Shown: positions 42,776 to 54,600 of the stretch, piece by piece
How positions within the stretch are numbered: position 1 is the first letter of the stretch
Layout: every line of letters starts with the position of its first letter
Assembly (NCBI GenBank): GCA_037042915.1
Contig: CM073194.1
Location: 4,340,001-4,404,000 of the forward strand
Direction of reading: 5' to 3'
Length of the DNA: 64,000 nucleotides
DNA from: Auricularia sp. M13
Taxonomy: Eukaryota; Basidiomycota; Agaricomycetes; Auriculariales; Auriculariaceae
Made by a program: the position numbers and the translations under genes
Notes under the pieces: generated by a model
What the model was told of the DNA's origin: nothing
The model's input: only the letters and a program-made list of their open reading frames with translations
Databases searched by the model: none

Positions 42776-45010
42776 CGTAACGCGTAACGAGCACGCCGGA
42801 AGGCAAGACCCGCGCGACGCTTTCCGAGTCCGACCGAACGGACCCCGTGCCGACCCGCCCTCCGCGCGCACACTGGCACAAATGACGTTCCCTAGCGCCT
42901 AGCGCCTGCTATTTCTATACCGTATCCCGGCTCGGCCGGCGTGCATGCGCTCAGCAGGGTGACTGACTGACTTTCCCCCGGCCGCCCGACCGACTTTAGT
43001 TTCCCCTGTGGTCACGTCCATCATGCCACCGTCTCCGCGCCCCCGCCGCCGCCCGCCCCGCCCCGCACCCTTTCTGACCCGATCATCTTCGCCAATAACG
43101 AAACCCGCATCTCATCGTCCCACTCGCTGATGAAGATGAGATTCGAGATCCCGCCGTCGGGATCCGGTCTCCATGCCACGCCAAGCGCGTGCACTGTGCA
43201 GAACCGAGAACAAATTTCCCGCGGAGCGACAACCTTGATCCTCACCCTGACAGAAGAAAACAGCCCGAGAGGATGGACAGATCACATCTCTATTCCTTGA
43301 TGCGCTAGTACTTAGGAAGACACCGCTCTGCTCGACGCGTTGAAACCATTGCCAACAACCTCCTCTCGCCCTCCTCCTATCCGATCCTTCTCACATCCAC
43401 ATCACCCCGCGCGACATCGCCTCGCTGCTTGTTGCTTGGACTCCAAACCGTTGACTTCCGAGTCGAGTGGCTTCTCTCAGGCTTGGCACGCGCCTCCAGT
43501 CGTCCGTGGCAATGATTATGCATTACGCTCCCAGTCAACTGCTATGGCCACCCGACGATAGCCTAGGTAAATCATATGGCAACGTCAATCGGATTGGATT
43601 GCAGGCAGGCAAAGCTTCCCCCCAGCCGGTATTAGTATCGCGCCCCACCTACCCGCTCGGGTGACCACGACAACAGCGAAGCATGCAAACTCATCCTTCA
43701 TTGCAACCCTCGCGGAGTCTTGGCAGCGTTGCAGCGACTCCAATCCAACTGGCGGCGGGCAGCGCCTTCTGCCTAACCAGCAGCGTGAAACACGTACGGT
43801 TGCAGCCTATCCGGCAATTCTATCCCGCGAACGCTGGCGTTGGCGTTGGAGTGGCTGGCAGGACGACCGACCGTTGCCACCCTGGCCAGCGACCAAAATA
43901 GCTGCCGTCGCGCCAAGACTTGCAATTGGAACCGTCTGACTCTGAGAGAGGCGCGTAACGGTATAAGACAGACCGTTCCAGTCGCCAAGAAATGCCAGCA
44001 TACACTTCTGTCAGCTCGGAATACCTGCGTACCGCCAGTGTTTTCCCGGGGTCGCACCACTCCGTTTTCCATTGACGATGCCCTGCAGGGCGTCTTCGCG
44101 GCGGATGACCAACCCCCAACCTGTTACAGTTACACTCGCAGCTATACTTGCCAGCGGGTCGCGCATCGTGCAGCGCTCGCGAGAGGCGCGAGGCGCCCAG
44201 TTCCCGGACCCGCCCGTTCGCGTTATCATGAACAGATCCGGAGCGCGAACATCACTGCACAGTGCACGGCATGACGTCGTGTTCCCGTTCCCGAGTTCGC
44301 TTAGATAATAGATTGGTGAACGGACCGGGCCTAGTTCAGTTTAAACAGACAAAGGAGCGCTGTGCAGTCAGCTGCTCGCGCTGTGAAGGTCGGCCGCACA
44401 TCGTCCCAATCCCATACCGTCTAAAGATGTTCTATGATCACAGAACCTGAATCGCGAACACAATCACTGAATCAGACCGAGTCGGATTGGAATCCGAAAT
44501 CGGATGCGTGAGCCGGGTTGGTATTTTTGGTTCAGCCTGAGAGTTCGTGCCGTTCACCCGCCGCGCGACTCCCGTGCAGGTGCGGAGGTTTCGTACTCAG
44601 CGCATCTGTCAGCTAGCGCTGCGGGTGCTTCGCCGCGGAGTATATCTCAGCCAGCCTCCGTGCTTTTCGGCATGCAGCTAGGTATGTGTTCATTAGTTCT
44701 TACGCGAACTGTAGTAATCTGGCGGTATGTACTTATCGGGCCGCGACTCTCCGAGGAACGCAGGTGGCTACTATTCTCACCCTCGCTCGGCATCGAGCAT
44801 GTAAGCTCCTTCTTCGGGCATCAGTGCGAATAGTCGTCGCTCGCCGCACCACATGTTCTTGATAACTCTGCCCCAGGCCAGTATGCACAGCTGGGATACA
44901 GCATGCCACCCCTTCAGGCTGGATCTCATCATGTGAATGTGGCGTCTGGTCAGACAACTGAGCTGTCCAAATACGGTATAGAACTTGAAACCTTTCAGTG
45001 GCCAGCTCCC
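42776..45010. other. Long gene-poor stretch upstream of RPB10
   Basis: About 2.2 kb between RPB10 (5' end) and the glomulin-like gene (3' end). A GC-rich run near 43030-43075 (CCCGCCGCCGCCCGCCCCGC) sits in the expected RPB10 promoter region. Several frames of 60-145 codons exist on both strands, but none has a recognisable motif or a supported splice form. It may contain a non-coding RNA or an unrecognised gene. Confidence 0.35.
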
Positions 45011-47020
45011 TCATGCATTTATCCTCTCTCGCACTTCATCCACCCGCTCCAGAGCCGTCTCAAGTCCCGCGAGCGCCATCACCGCATGCCCATGCCCGTG
45101 TCCACGCCCATGACCTGTAAAAGGAATCCAGCGTAAGCCTCACCCCCACCCGCGCGTATGTTGCCAGAGTGGGACGAACCGTCCTCGGAGTCCTCAGGCT
45201 GCAGCGCCGCGATCCACCCCGGCAGCGAGTCGCGCAGCGGCTTGAGCAGGTCGCGCTCCACGCTCCTCAGCGAATCCTTATCCCGCAAGCCGGTCTTCGT
45301 GTCAGTCAGCAGGCCATTCTCTTCACGCGGAAACGGACAGATCAGACTGCACCTTATTCCCCACATCCGCACTGAGCACCGCGAAATAGAACAGCAGCAC
45401 CTCGGTGTACCACGCCGGCTCGGGGCCCTCGACAAACTCCCTCAAGCGCCCCTGAACTTTTGCAAGGTCAAACGGCCTGAAGATGCGCGGGCCCAGGATG
45501 CGCAGCGCCAGCGCGCTGGGCGCGCGGACGACCTCCGCGCGGGCCAGGCCGACGGCCGCCGCGCGCAATTGCGGAGGCGCGCTGCCGTTGCCGTCGATGA
45601 GGTCTGCGAGGAGCGCCAGACGCAGTGGAGTGGGCGTGCGCTGGAGCATTGGCGTCAGGAGACCGCGGAAGAGGACGAGACGCGTGGGCGGGTGAGGGTG
45701 CGCGGCGCTGAGGTGCGCGAGGAGTGGGATGAAGGTTGCGCTGGTTGATTCGGCTAGTTCGGAGGATGTGGAGGAGGAGGAGAGGAACCGGAGGAGGAGG
45801 GCGAGGCAGGCGTCTAGCGCGTGGTTCGCCTGGAGGTATGCGGCGAGCATCGGTGTGTAGGCGTCCAGGGTTTTTTCTGTAATCGCTGAGTAGTCACGGT
45901 GTACGAGGAGAACGAGCGGGCTGCAGTCGTGCAGGGCATCGGGTTTGGGCGGTGGAACGTCGTCGATCAGACTCTGGGATGCATATTTGTTCAGTGCCAT
46001 ATTGGGGGAGCCGTGTGCACTGGGCGAGAAAGACGTACAGCTGCTTTGCGGAGAACGGCGTCATCGGACTCCCAACCTGGTTCTACGCCGGAGCGCAGGA
46101 TGAGACGCGGGTTCTGCCCCTCGTACAGCCGCAGCGCGAGCGAGGGATTAAGCGAGGGGTAGAGATGGCACACGCTCTGCGCGAGTAAACGGTGTAAACT
46201 TCTCTACAGCGAGCTAACTTGAGATGAAGATTATTCGCGGCTTGACAGACGCACCGTCGCAGAACGCCTGTCCTCCTCTGTTAAAGGTAGCTCCTTTGCG
46301 CGATCCAGCAATGCAGATACGATATCTACCGATGCGTCGAGGAGATGGTTTGCAGTCGTCCGAGAGATGGAACCTGAGGATGCTGCTGAGTTGTTGATTT
46401 CTTCTATGAGGTGTACCCAAGGTTCGATCGTGGTAGTAAACTTTTGCTTTCGAAGAGCGACGCGAGGCGTAGCTGAAGCACTCTCAATTAGACTCGGATG
46501 CACAAAATCGAAGACGCAGAATACCGAGTGCGAAGCACTGAAGCAGGACAACAGCTTGTTGAATCGCTTTGGGATGTATGGATTCGGGATCCTCCTCGCC
46601 ATTGGAATCTGCGGCGTTTTCCAATTTGCCACGAATGCGTTCCAGTTCTTCGGACAAAGCAAGGACAGACTCTTTGGCGTTTCCAACACGCGATATCAAG
46701 AGCAAGACAGACTTGGCAGCGTCCGACATCGTGACAATGGGGGCAAGGATGGGCACAAGAACCAGCGGTTCCTATGAACTTTGTCAACGAACAAAGCATG
46801 AGATCGGGCCCGCAGAGAAGTTTCACGAGTATATCAGAGCATTTATCTGCTTCTAGCGCTTCAAGAGATCCTAAGATGTCAGGAAGAGCCCGATCGTTGA
46901 ATGGTTCAGCCGTGGCTGCCTCGATAACCCGCGCAGAAAGGCCTTCGGGGGTCTGCTAGAGCCGATAGATATGATTAGCCGCGGCGTCTGAAGCACAGAC
47001 TTGAGCTGCACTTGTTCCAT
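45011..47020 (-). CDS. Glomulin / ALF4 / Yap-binding-like helical-repeat protein
   Basis: The start MEQVQLKS at 47020 is followed by a 44-nt intron with a CTAAT branch motif, then TPEGLSARVIEAATAEPFND, EPLVLVPILAPIVTMSDAAK and SRVGNAKESVLALSEELERI. Later exons give KQKFTTTIEPWVHLIEEINN, LDASVDIVSALLDRAKELPL, LYEGQNPRLILRSGVEPGWE, YASQSLIDDVPPPKPDA, LVLFRGLLTPMLQRTPTPLR, PQLRAAAVGLARAEVVRAPS and the end GHGHAVMALAGLETALERVD. The overall layout (all-helical, RxxLFRxLL... then QxRAAAVGLxK) resembles the fungal YAP-binding/ALF4/Glomulin family. Members bind cullin-RING ligases or oxidative-stress factors; which applies here is unknown. Some introns near 45100-45370 are short (29-46 nt) and uncertain. 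The MFS gene starts 110 bp away, divergently. Confidence 0.65.
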
Positions 47021-47130
47021 GTCCGCGCTGAGGTCCCAGTGTACAGCGCAGTTTCCGTTGAACAGGAGTGGATGAGCGCAAGAAGCCAAGTCCGCCGGCA
47101 CAGCCACAGCGTCACCTGGATTTGCACGCG
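47021..47130. promoter_or_regulatory. Candidate bidirectional promoter (110 bp)
   Basis: Only 110 bp separate the start codons of the divergent glomulin-like (-) and MFS (+) genes. Their 5' UTRs and promoters must share this space or overlap coding sequence. No specific factor site is recognised. Confidence 0.4.
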
Positions 47131-50100
47131 ATGAGCACGGAATCCAGCGACGACGAGGCAGAGCTCCTGCGCCCGCAACGCAGGGCCAGGACGAGCCGCG
47201 TGATGCCGCTGTTTGCGGGCAGGCAGCAGCGGGCGTTTGGGATCCAGCCCTCCGTCGCCGACCAGCCTGAGCATGCGCCGCTCGACAGCAGCGCCGCAGC
47301 GCCCGCGACTCGACGTCCGCGGATTCCCAAGCCCATACAGAGCAAGAGCGCGGGCGAAACTACGCCATTACCCATATTACCGCTCACCGTACTGTCCATT
47401 GTGCGTCGCATGTCGGCCACCTGCGCGTGTAGCTTACGTCCTCCAGACCATGCTCGGCGAGTTTCTGTCGGCCAATGTATCAACTCCGTTTATTCTCAAG
47501 ATGGTTGAGGGTATGCCTGAACTCAGATTTCTGTTATATTTTCTTACAATTGAATAGGATTTGGTGTTTCCAACGTCGGGTCGTGGGGAGGCAATCTGGG
47601 TAAGCCCGCACGCGACCATCCGTTCAGCACCACTCATCATTATTTCAGTTGCTTCGTTCTTCATAACACAATTCCTGACATCCTTATTGTGGTGCGTGAC
47701 ACTCTACTCAAACCGAATGCAAGACTACAAATCCCAATTGTCGTAATTGGTACTGTAGTTTTGAATTCGGTTTGTACATTTGTGGTTCTACTGACGGCAT
47801 TATCAGGGCAACTATTGCAGAACGACATGGAGCTCGTCTCGTCTTGTTCATCTCCCTGCTGGGAACGGCGCTCACCTGCGCCCTATTCGGCACATCTACG
47901 ACCCTGCCTCAAGCCTTTGCAATCCGGTTGATGCAGGGCATCTTCGCTGGCGCTATTGGCGTTGCTCGAGGATGCGTGTCGCATATCACGGACAGCTCCA
48001 ATGAAGGCCGCGCATATGCTATCATTGGGTATGTCCTTGTTTCTCCACAAACGATGCAACACCAGTTCCCAATCAGACCGGGACCGCCAATTGGGACTGC
48101 AGTGTTCTGTCACGGCCTAGACACTAACTTGCTGCAGGTTCTGCTGGGGCTTTGGCGGTGTCGTGGGCGCCATAATAGGCGGATCCCGTACGTATCCCCA
48201 ACTTTTGCCCTTTCCAATTGCTGATCGAACCCTTCCTCAGTCGAGTCGCCGGCGGACAAATGGCCAGACACGTTCACCAAGTACTCCCTGCTGGTGAAAT
48301 ATCCGTATCTCCTGCCATGCGCCGCCGCGTCGAGCATCACGCTTATCGGCGCGTTCCTGAGCCTGTTCCTCGGCCGCGACGGCGGGCTGCGCGAGGGCGC
48401 CATCCGCCTCCTCCCCGAGAAGCTCCGCCGCTCGCGCGCGGAGGCCGACATTCTCGCCGAGGCCGACCCCGAGGCGCGTGGGGGCGCGCTGGTCCGCCTC
48501 AGCAGCTTTATGTCGCTCCCGCGTCGGTTCCGCAGGCAGCAGCAGCCCCCTCCGCCCGCGCCCGAGGAAGAGGTGCCGCAACAGGAACTGCCAACGGCAA
48601 ATGCCAGTCCCCACACCGGCCCCAATCCTAACTCGAAAGCCGACGGCGCCGCGTATGGCTACTCCACCGCTCGCCCGCGGCTGCCCACCAGCACCGCGTC
48701 ATCGCAGCGGCTCGTGGCTGAGGCACTGAGACGACGGCGCGGCTCGGGGCGTGGAGTCGGCGGCGAGGACCAGCACCTCAACTTCGCACAGCGATTGCTC
48801 ATGGGTGCGTCTGTCTATCCCGTGCATCTAGTCTCGCGCCCGTTCCCCATGTGGTTGACATGTTTCTTGTTACGCGTTTGCAGCGAACGAAACGCAGGTC
48901 ATGTCCCTGACGGATCTGTGGGTCGCGGCAGCGATCAACGTCGACACCGCCAGTCCGCAAGACCTGCTGGAAGAGGAAGAGGACGAGGAGGAGCGCGAAC
49001 GCGGGCGCGCCGCGACGCTACTTGAGGCGCCCGGCATGCGACCCCGCTTGGTGCGGCGCGCGTCGTCCTCGACGAGCGTCATGCCGGCGATCTTCACGCA
49101 TACCGGCGTCAAGTCACGCAGCGCGCCGATGCTCGAGGGCGAAGACATCTTGCCCCTGCGCCGCGATCCCAGTGCGGACTCGACGACGACCAACAGGACG
49201 GGGGCAGATGTCCAGCCGTCGACGCTCAGCCAGCTGCCGTTGTTCATTATTTTTCAGTACGGCTTGCTGGCGTTGCATAGCACGACACACGACCAGGTGT
49301 TCCTGTCGTATCTTTCGTCGTGAGTGTCTTGTGTCAACTGCGGTCGTCGAACGTGCTGGGTCTAACGTATAGTGCAGCGCCTACGATGCTGGTGGTTTGG
49401 CCCTGAAGCCTGCGGGCTATGCCCAGCTGAGTGCGTGTCGGTCTACCAGTGCATACTCACACTGTCCTAACCTGTTTGTCTAGTTGCTCTGATGAGTTTC
49501 GCCCAGATATCGTACCAGTTCTACCTATATCCGTACGTCCTCTCCAGCCGCAAAGCCTTTCTTGTCGAACCGGTGATTGATTTCTCAATGTAGGAACATT
49601 GGGTTCGTGCACTCCTGACGATCCAGTCTCTGTGCTTGACATTCTGATATTTACCCTGCTATGCCAGACCTCCGCGCGGGCGCTTCTCGCACCTCAACAT
49701 GTTTCGAATAGGTTCAGCGCTCTACATCCCGAGCTACCTCTCCGTGATTATGTACCGCGCGTTTGCGTCTAAGAACGGAGACGGTGGCGGCATCGTTATC
49801 ATGAGCGGCAAGTCCACGTTGTTGTTTGCGCGTTTTTCATGCTGATTTTGGCTTCAGCGTTGGCTCTGAGCACGTATGTGCCTATCCATTATATTCCTTG
49901 AATGCGAAGACATCCTGACGTCTTAACCAGAGCCGTTCGATATTGCGGGAGCACATTCGCGTACACCTCCGTTGTCATTCTGCTCAACTACGGTCGGTAT
50001 TCAGTCTTCCGCGGTCGTTGATCATGGTCTTATGAAACTGTGTCAGTGTCACCACCACACGTGGTCGGTCTGGCAAACGGCCTCGCTCAAAGCATCGTCT

Positions 50101-50347
50101 CGCTAGCGCGTTTCTTCGGTCCAGTACGTTCACCCCGTTTCTACTTCCTCTGTACTACCTCTCACACTATTCTCAGATTCTCGGCGGCTACGTGAGCACC
50201 ATCGTGATCTGCATGTTTTCTTGCTGACTGGCCGTGTAGCTGTGGAGTGCGAGCGTCAAAGACAACCCGTCAGGCTACCCGCTGGGATTCTTCGTCTGCT
50301 CTGGCGTCTGCGCCGTCGCGATCTTCCTCAGCTTTTTCGTGCGATGA
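47131..50347 (+). CDS. Major facilitator superfamily transporter with long central loop
   Basis: The N-terminal cytosolic region (MSTESSDDEAELLRPQRRA..., about 90 aa) leads to LPILPLTVLSI and, over several exons, MLGEFLSANVSTPFILKMVE, FGVSNVGSWGGN, VASFFITQFLTSLLW, the MFS motif-A position ATIAERHGARLVLF, TTLPQAFAIRLMQGIFAGAI, SNEGRAYAIIG, FCWGFGGVVGAIIGG and LPCAAASSITLIGAFLSLFL. A very long hydrophilic loop (about 48350-49220) follows, with QQQPPPPAPEEE and acidic and basic runs. The second half has LFIIFQYGLLALHSTTHDQV, ISYQFYLYPNIG, GSALYIPSYLSVIMYR and the end LGFFVCSGVCAVAIFLSFF. This is the usual 12-span layout with the loop between halves. It resembles the fungal MFS clade related to yeast YCR023C and plant ZIF1-like carriers. 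The substrate is unknown. Confidence 0.85.
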
Positions 50348-50708
50348 AACCTGCACCTGCATAGAGTTGTTACCTCCCTTCGTGCTCTCTGAATGAACTC
50401 TCGCCTCGCTCTTGGCACATAGTCCGTAGTCGTTATCCTGGATCGCACCACACTGTTCTACCAGTAGATGTAAAGTAGTACGTTTTCGTTTACCGGGAAA
50501 TTGACCGGATATTTACCCTCTAGTCACTCTGGGTAGCTTGAAGCATCTCTTTCTTCCTAGAAAGGGACGGTCTAGGGTGGCCGTCCTAGGGTTTGATGGA
50601 GGCTGACTCCGCCTTCCTCTCTGCGTCTCACCTTCAAGCTTGTGCTCATCATGACAAACACCGTATCGGACCCCCTCAGACTACGAACTACCTGGAGTAA
50701 AGTATGAC
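50348..50708. other. Intergenic stretch after the MFS gene
   Basis: About 360 bp containing the MFS 3' flank. A CTAGGGT-like string appears three times near 50550-50595 (for instance GTCTAGGGTGGCCGTCCTAG). No gene seen. Confidence 0.35.
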
Positions 50709-51480
50709 ATGGACGAGGAAGCCAACTATTGTATGACATTTGTTCCGCTAGAGGAAACGGAGAAGCTCAGATACAAATATCGGTTACCATCCAGTGACGC
50801 TCGGCGACAGACTCAGCCAGGATCGCTACACCATTGTGAAAAAGCTGGGCTATGGCGGATATTCGACCGTTTGGATGGCACGAGACGAACACTCGCAACG
50901 CTTCGTGGCGGTCAAGATCAATATCGCGGCCGTGAACACGACGAAAGAGCGCGAGATCCTTCAACTCCTGGCAGCTGGCAGGTGCAGAGCACGACTCTTC
51001 TTCGCAGTACATTCTACAATTGCTGGACGCTTTTAACGTTAACGGACCGAACGGCTCGCACGACTGTCTTGTGAGCGAGCCTTGCGGTCTCAACCTCCTG
51101 CTCTGTGGCAAGGAGTATCCCGAACCGTGTGAGTGGCCGGGTATCTTCCCGCTGGAGGTTGCGCACGCCATTGCTGCCCAAATGATCTTGGCGACGTGGT
51201 TCGACGTGTGGTCCGCACACCGCGAGTTTTTTATGCTGCGGGGAGCGGGCTCCCAGGCGAGGGCGTAGCTCCCACCGCCTAGGTACAGTGGCAGCCAGAA
51301 TGGATGATTTGCAGGACGACAGAAGGTCTTTTGATGATAATGGCCTTGAGCGACAAGGAGCTGACAGACTTGAAGGATGTTATCCGGGGCATGCTTCAGT
51401 GGCTCCCCAAGGATCGTATAACTGAGAAACAGCTCGCCAATGGCAAGTGGATGCGGCGCTGCCTTGAACAGGATCCATGC
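50709..51480 (+). pseudogene. SRPK-type protein kinase relic lacking the catalytic centre
   Basis: The sequence contains the hallmark SRPK start GYHPVTLGDRLSQDRYTIVK, the glycine loop LGYGGYSTVW and the ATP-binding lysine in FVAVKIN. The N-lobe continues to ILQLLDAFNVNGPNGSHDCL and FPLEVAHAIAAQMILA. At that point the HRD catalytic loop, the DFG motif and the activation segment should follow, but the frame passes directly to WFDVWSA, which looks like subdomain IX. A C-terminal piece, ALSDKELTDLKDVIRGMLQW with LPKDRITEKQLANGKWM, matches the end of the fold in another frame. The leader MDEEANYCMTFVPLEETEKL is one base out of frame with GYHPV. About 100 or more residues of the active site are missing, so this cannot be an active kinase. 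Confidence 0.7.
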
Positions 51481-51665
51481 TGTGTAGAAGCTCTGATTGT
51501 GTACATATCCTTGTCCAAATCCCGCTGTATTTCTGCACTTCGTTCACCGGACAGGATCTTTGGTCGCAAGAGCATAAGAGTAGTGATAAGACAACAGGGA
51601 CTTGTCCACGATAGAGTACAGCCGTTTGTAGGAAAACATAAACAAGCTATGAACAAGCACGAGGT

Positions 51666-54600
51666 TCACGACGATTCATCGTCGTCATCTGATATCTCTC
51701 GCGAACGCGCCGCAGCTCCGCGCTTGGTTCGCCCATTGGTGACTTCCTTAAGCTTCTTGCGAGGAGGCGAAGGCGTCGCCGTGGGATCGCTACGAACTCG
51801 TCTGAACAAGACTATTAGTATCCTACCGATCGCACAGGGAAATGACACACTTGTGCGACTGGTTACGCTTGGGCGTCTTCGGACCACTATGGAAGAAGTC
51901 AATGCAGAGGGCCAAAGACTACAAACCATTACTCACGGGGACTTTACGCGAGGCTTCTTGGACGCGCGATTACTAGGTGTACGGGCCGCAGCTTGTGCAC
52001 CACGTCTATGAAGTGAAGAACCGAGTATTAGAAAGGCCGTCCATATTGTTAGACGATCCATACTTTTCCGATGTTCCATGTTGTTTACTTGTAGCAACCG
52101 GCGTAGCATCGTCGTCTTCTGCCTCGTCCTCCTCATCAGGTTCTGACAGCGAGCTCAATGCGTCGTCGTCGTCTGCTGCTCCTTCGCTGGCGGACGCGGG
52201 GGAACTACGGCGAGGTCGGGCCCCTGGCAGCAGGAATAGACAGTGCGCACTGTTGCTTTGCCTTGTCCTTGGCCTCAGGCGATGCCTCGTCTTCCTCCTC
52301 GCCATCGTCATCGTTCTCGCCTTCATCTTCGTCATCATCCTCTTCTTCGTCTTCGTCTTCGACAAGGTCGACAGCCAAAGACTTCTTCGGAGCTCTGCGA
52401 ACGGTCCAGTCAACGAGCTGAGCCAATCACCAGAAGTCAAACTTACGCAGAGCGAGCCAACTTGACTCTTGCGGGCGTAGGGGTGGGCGAAGCTGCCCTA
52501 CTTCCCGTCGCGCGACTTCCCTCACCGTCACTCTCGTCATCGCTATCGCTCTGCTTCTTTTTCCGACTACGCCGTGTCAGCGATTATTCGTAGGTAAGTT
52601 AAAACCGCACGTACCTGCGAGCTGGAGTCTTCGACGCCGTAGTCGACTTGGCCCGTGTAGCACGTTTCTTCGGGGCAGGTTCCTCTTCCTCTTCCGCCTC
52701 AGGGATCGCGTCCAAGAATGCGAAAATGTCGTTCAAGTGCTCAAGCTTCCTATAGTCCTCTTCGCTGACGCCTTCAAGCTTGTCGGCGAACTTCTTCTGG
52801 ATGCTCTTCTCGAACTTCTCCAGGTGGCCGCTTGCGGTTGAATCTCCCAGAGGTCGCCGCTGCAAAAATCATAAGAATCGCACGACGCAGGAAGCCACGG
52901 TAAGTACTGACCCGCTTCACGTTGGACAAAAGGACGACAAGCTTGCGCAGCTTATCGTCATCCAGTTCGTTCGGTACGAACACCTTGGATAGCATTTGGC
53001 ACAGGATCTTCTTGTTACCCACTGACATAGTTGTAAGCAAATGCACTCAGATGAGTTCGACTGTTTACCTTCGATTTCCTCTTCAAAGAGCGTCTGCACG
53101 ATATCAATGGCAAGATCGATGTGGACGGTTTCGTCGTGCTTGATGCCCGGAACGTCACTGGCGATATATGAGTGGGAAGGCAGCGACGAAACTCGCTGGA
53201 CGCACATCAGGTTTTCGGGATTCGTCCACCCCAGGAGAATCTCGCCCACTTGCGCCTGCGAGATCATGCCAGGCTCGTCGTCATAGTCCGCGCGGACTTG
53301 GTTCATGACACTGAACATAGGGATGGCAATCTACAACACGCGGCGGTTAGTGCAGGCTACGTAGCATAAATATATTGCTCACCTGCTGCATCCTGCGCTG
53401 ATTGCTGCTCGAGCTGAAGCAGTACACAGGAAGGAAGTAAGCCAGACACTGGCGCAGTGCCTGGTTATCCGCGGTCTGAGGCGAAAGATAGGCGAGCACG
53501 AGCGCTTTGAGGACCTGTGAAAGGCATCAGAAGCGAGGAAAGCATGCGTAGAGGACTCGACTGGCCCGCTCGTCGGAGATCATCCCACTCAACATCAACT
53601 TGCTCAGCCCGACACACAGCACGTTCTGCACCTCGTCGCTCTCGGTGTTCTCCAGAGTATGAAGCAGGAAGTCAACCATCTTGCCCTCGCCAACAACGGC
53701 ACGCTGCCCAAGAAACTCCGCCTCGTGCACCATCATAATGTCGAACGCGATCTGCAACACGCGAACCTTGAGTGGCTCGGGCGCGCTCGTGATTTGACCG
53801 AGGAAAAGTTGGAACGAGTTCAGTGCCATGCGCTGAGAAGATTGCATGAGCTCGGCGCAAATGATATTCGATGCTTGGTGTGTACCTTAGCAATGAGGCA
53901 GCAAAGCCCGAGACCGATGAGGCCGCGTTCGCGGAGAAGGGTTTCTTTCCGCTTTACGGCCGGAATGATAAGGTCGGCAAGAATGCCTTCAAGGGTGGAG
54001 TTTTCTTCAAAGCTCTGGTTTCGTTCAGTTAGCAACGGTAAAATCGACCAACGAGTCCACCCACCCCGTTGACGCGCTCGAGCATTCCGATGCACAACCC
54101 AAGGCATCTCAGATCCATGGCCGTCGCGCGCTCCTGCTCCTCGGGCGTCATATCCTCGAACTTCTTCTTCTCCTTGGGCGGGCGCGTCACAGGTTTGGAT
54201 ATGCTCGCCTGTGACGCATCGTCGTCCTCGTCGGCAAAGAGCTCGGCCTCGACATCCTCGGCATCCGCTTCGTCCTCCGGATCGCGCAGCTCATGGACAA
54301 TCTCGACTACAACGCGTATCAGGTCGCGCTCCGACGCGCTTAAGACGCGCAGAACGTCCAGGCACGGCGCGAGAAGCGGGTCGGGCAGCGATGGTTGTGA
54401 CAGCATGTCGCCTAACATTCCCACAAAATCAAGATGTCAGTGCCATGCACAGTAAGTACGAGACGTAATAAGGCGACTCACGAACGAGGGCGAACATCTT
54501 CCTGCGTCCAATTTCGTCGGAATAGTCGAGCTCGGCCGACATGCGCAGCATCTCCCCGACAATGAACACCTGCTCCGCGTCGACATCTTCGGCAGGCTTG

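Noticed and set aside
51304-52011. Continuous plus-strand frame of 235 codons
   Set aside because: Only its first 55 or so codons match a kinase end; the rest is antisense to the condensin tail and has no independent support.
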